This document shows positions 63,346 through 64,000 of a stretch of 64,000 nucleotides of DNA, in pieces. A program made the translations under genes and the position numbers. The stretch spans positions 327,936,297 to 328,000,296 of the forward strand of contig CM066040.1 in NCBI GenBank assembly GCA_033557465.1. The letters are read 5' to 3'. Every line of letters starts with the position of its first letter. Within the stretch, counting starts at the first letter, position 1. The notes below the pieces were generated by a model. It did no database searches. It was not told where the DNA came from and saw nothing but the letters and a program-made list of their open reading frames with translations. The stretch is from Ichthyophis bannanicus (taxonomy: Eukaryota; Chordata; Amphibia; Gymnophiona; Ichthyophiidae).

Positions 63346-64000
63346 TATCAACTGGAATACCTGTGGATGTAGAACCCACTCTCCTGGATCTACTTTGACC
63401 CGACTCAAAAAATAGGCCTCCACATTGTCCACCCCTTCTACATGAGTTGCAGACAAAGCCTTCAAATTCTTCTCGGCCCACATGAATAACTGCTTGGCTT
63501 CGGCTTCCAGAGAGACACTGCTTGTGTCCCCTTGACGGCTGATGTAAGCCACTGCGGTTGCGTTGTCTGACAGAACGCGAACAGCCTTCCCCTGAAGATA
63601 ACATTGAAACGCTTGTAGAGCTAAGGTTACCGCCCTCAACTCCAATCTGTTGATTGACCAAACTTTCTCCTGATCGGTCCATTGACCCTGAACAAACCTT
63701 CCTTCGAAGTGAGCTCCCCAGCCCACAAGACTGGCATCCGTCGTAAGAGGAATCCAAACCGGTGATTCTAACTGCATTCCCACCTCTAGAATCTCCGGCT
63801 GTAACCACCATTGTAGAGCTTGACGCGTCTCCAGAAGGCAGGGTAGCCTCCTTGAAAGAGGATCTTTCTGATGCAACCACCTCCTCAGTAATGCTCTCTG
63901 TAACGGTCGCATATGAGTTCTCGTCCAAGGAACTAAGTCTAACATTGTTGCCATGGTTCCGAGCAACTGTAAATAATGCCATGCAGTGGGATCCATTCTG
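62956..64000 (-). CDS. DIRS-V pol, C-terminal part (RT end, RNase H, methyltransferase-like)
   Basis: The frame is open from the window edge to the stop at 62956. It starts in the RT thumb (LQLLGTMATMLDLVPW). It continues with RNase H motifs LTTDASLVGWGAHF, LELRAVTLAL, LSDNATAVAY and AYFLSRV, and ends with the methyltransferase-like blocks LLYVFPLWVLIGR, LIAPDWPRRPWYADL and a C-terminus LTAWLLKGRG. No stop interrupts it where DIRS-I has two. The downstream recombinase overlaps it in another frame. The RT active site lies outside the window. Confidence 0.9.
   Translation of the reverse strand, partial: RMDPTAWHYLQLLGTMATMLDLVPWTRTHMRPLQRALLRRWLHQKDPLSRRLPCLLETRQALQWWLQPEILEVGMQLESPVWIPLTTDASLVGWGAHFEGRFVQGQWTDQEKVWSINRLELRAVTLALQAFQCYLQGKAVRVLSDNATAVAYISRQGDTSSVSLEAEAKQLFMWAEKNLKALSATHVEGVDNVEAYFLSRVKVDPGEWVLHPQVFQLIINRWGAPVMDLMATFKSAKVNRFFSRRRERMSEGLNALIQGWPEEQLLYVFPLWVLIGRVLQRVERHKGLVILIAPDWPRRPWYADLIRLLVDRPWLLPMREDLLRQGPLRMPQVARFSLTAWLLKGRG

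Larger units (their letters stand above)
61249..64000 (-). mobile_element. DIRS-V: DIRS-type element, lineage A, 3' part
   Basis: Minus strand. The right terminal repeat starts at 61249 (GGTGAAATTAGAC), the internal complementary region lies at about 61728-61830, then the recombinase (from 61847) and the end of pol, which runs off the window. It matches DIRS-I over its length. Frames are mostly open, so it is younger than DIRS-I. Confidence 0.9.

Overview
This is eukaryotic, tetrapod-type nuclear DNA made almost entirely of transposable elements. There are no bacterial operons, no CRISPR array and no complete host gene. The repeat mix is DIRS tyrosine-recombinase retrotransposons, CR1, L2, RTE and Tx1/L1-like LINEs, a Penelope-like element, solo LTRs, hAT elements and tRNA-derived SINEs. 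Together with one exon of a riboflavin-binding-protein gene, this suggests a large-genome amphibian. A caecilian is my best guess, but the species is not proven. A reptile such as a turtle or tuatara is less likely and not excluded.

Layout. 1-7490: a minus-strand DIRS element (DIRS-I) split by a 2.9 kb hAT element with a perfect 8-bp target duplication. 7512-15183: a nested stack. An RTE fragment is followed by an hAT-type element that was invaded by an L2 LINE (itself hit by a deleted RTE copy) and by a CR1 LINE (itself hit by a solo LTR). 15184-18310: mostly featureless, with an L1-like ORF1 relic and a small hAT MITE. 18313-26378: a minus-strand L2, then a Penelope-like element split by other insertions, one of them a nearly intact 3.1 kb RTE. 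26379-42158: a plus-strand DIRS (DIRS-II) whose gag is split by a solo LTR and whose pol is split by an 8.7 kb Tx1/L1-like LINE. 42393-48171: a minus-strand DIRS (DIRS-III) with a SINE in its reverse transcriptase. 48172-52684: low-feature DNA with a decayed riboflavin-binding-protein exon and a MITE. 52685-58300: a structurally complete DIRS (DIRS-IV). 58437-61249: a MITE, an intact last exon of a riboflavin-binding protein (minus strand) and a CR1 relic. 61249-64000: the 3' half of a fifth DIRS (DIRS-V).

How the parts work together. A DIRS element encodes Gag, a Pol (reverse transcriptase, RNase H and methyltransferase-like domains) and a tyrosine recombinase. Its inverted terminal repeats and internal complementary region template a circular intermediate that the recombinase integrates. 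Two lineages are present: A (I and V) and B (II, III and IV). LINE copies carry reverse transcriptase, mostly with endonuclease truncated away. L2 and several short SINE-like insertions share a base-paired 3' stem, which suggests the L2 machinery mobilises them. Nearly all coding regions carry stops or frameshifts. The least damaged are the RTE (22474-25603), the L2 at 18313-20970, the DIRS-V recombinase and the Tx1-like ORF2.

The most interesting signals are: a covarying 3' stem shared by L2 and SINE tails; a palindrome in the DIRS terminal repeats with compensatory changes; a reading frame preserved from the first base of two diverged solo LTRs; a TTT-TGA-C gag/pol junction resembling known +1 frameshift sites; two hAT elements with shared interiors but different ends; and a duplicated riboflavin-binding-protein exon.
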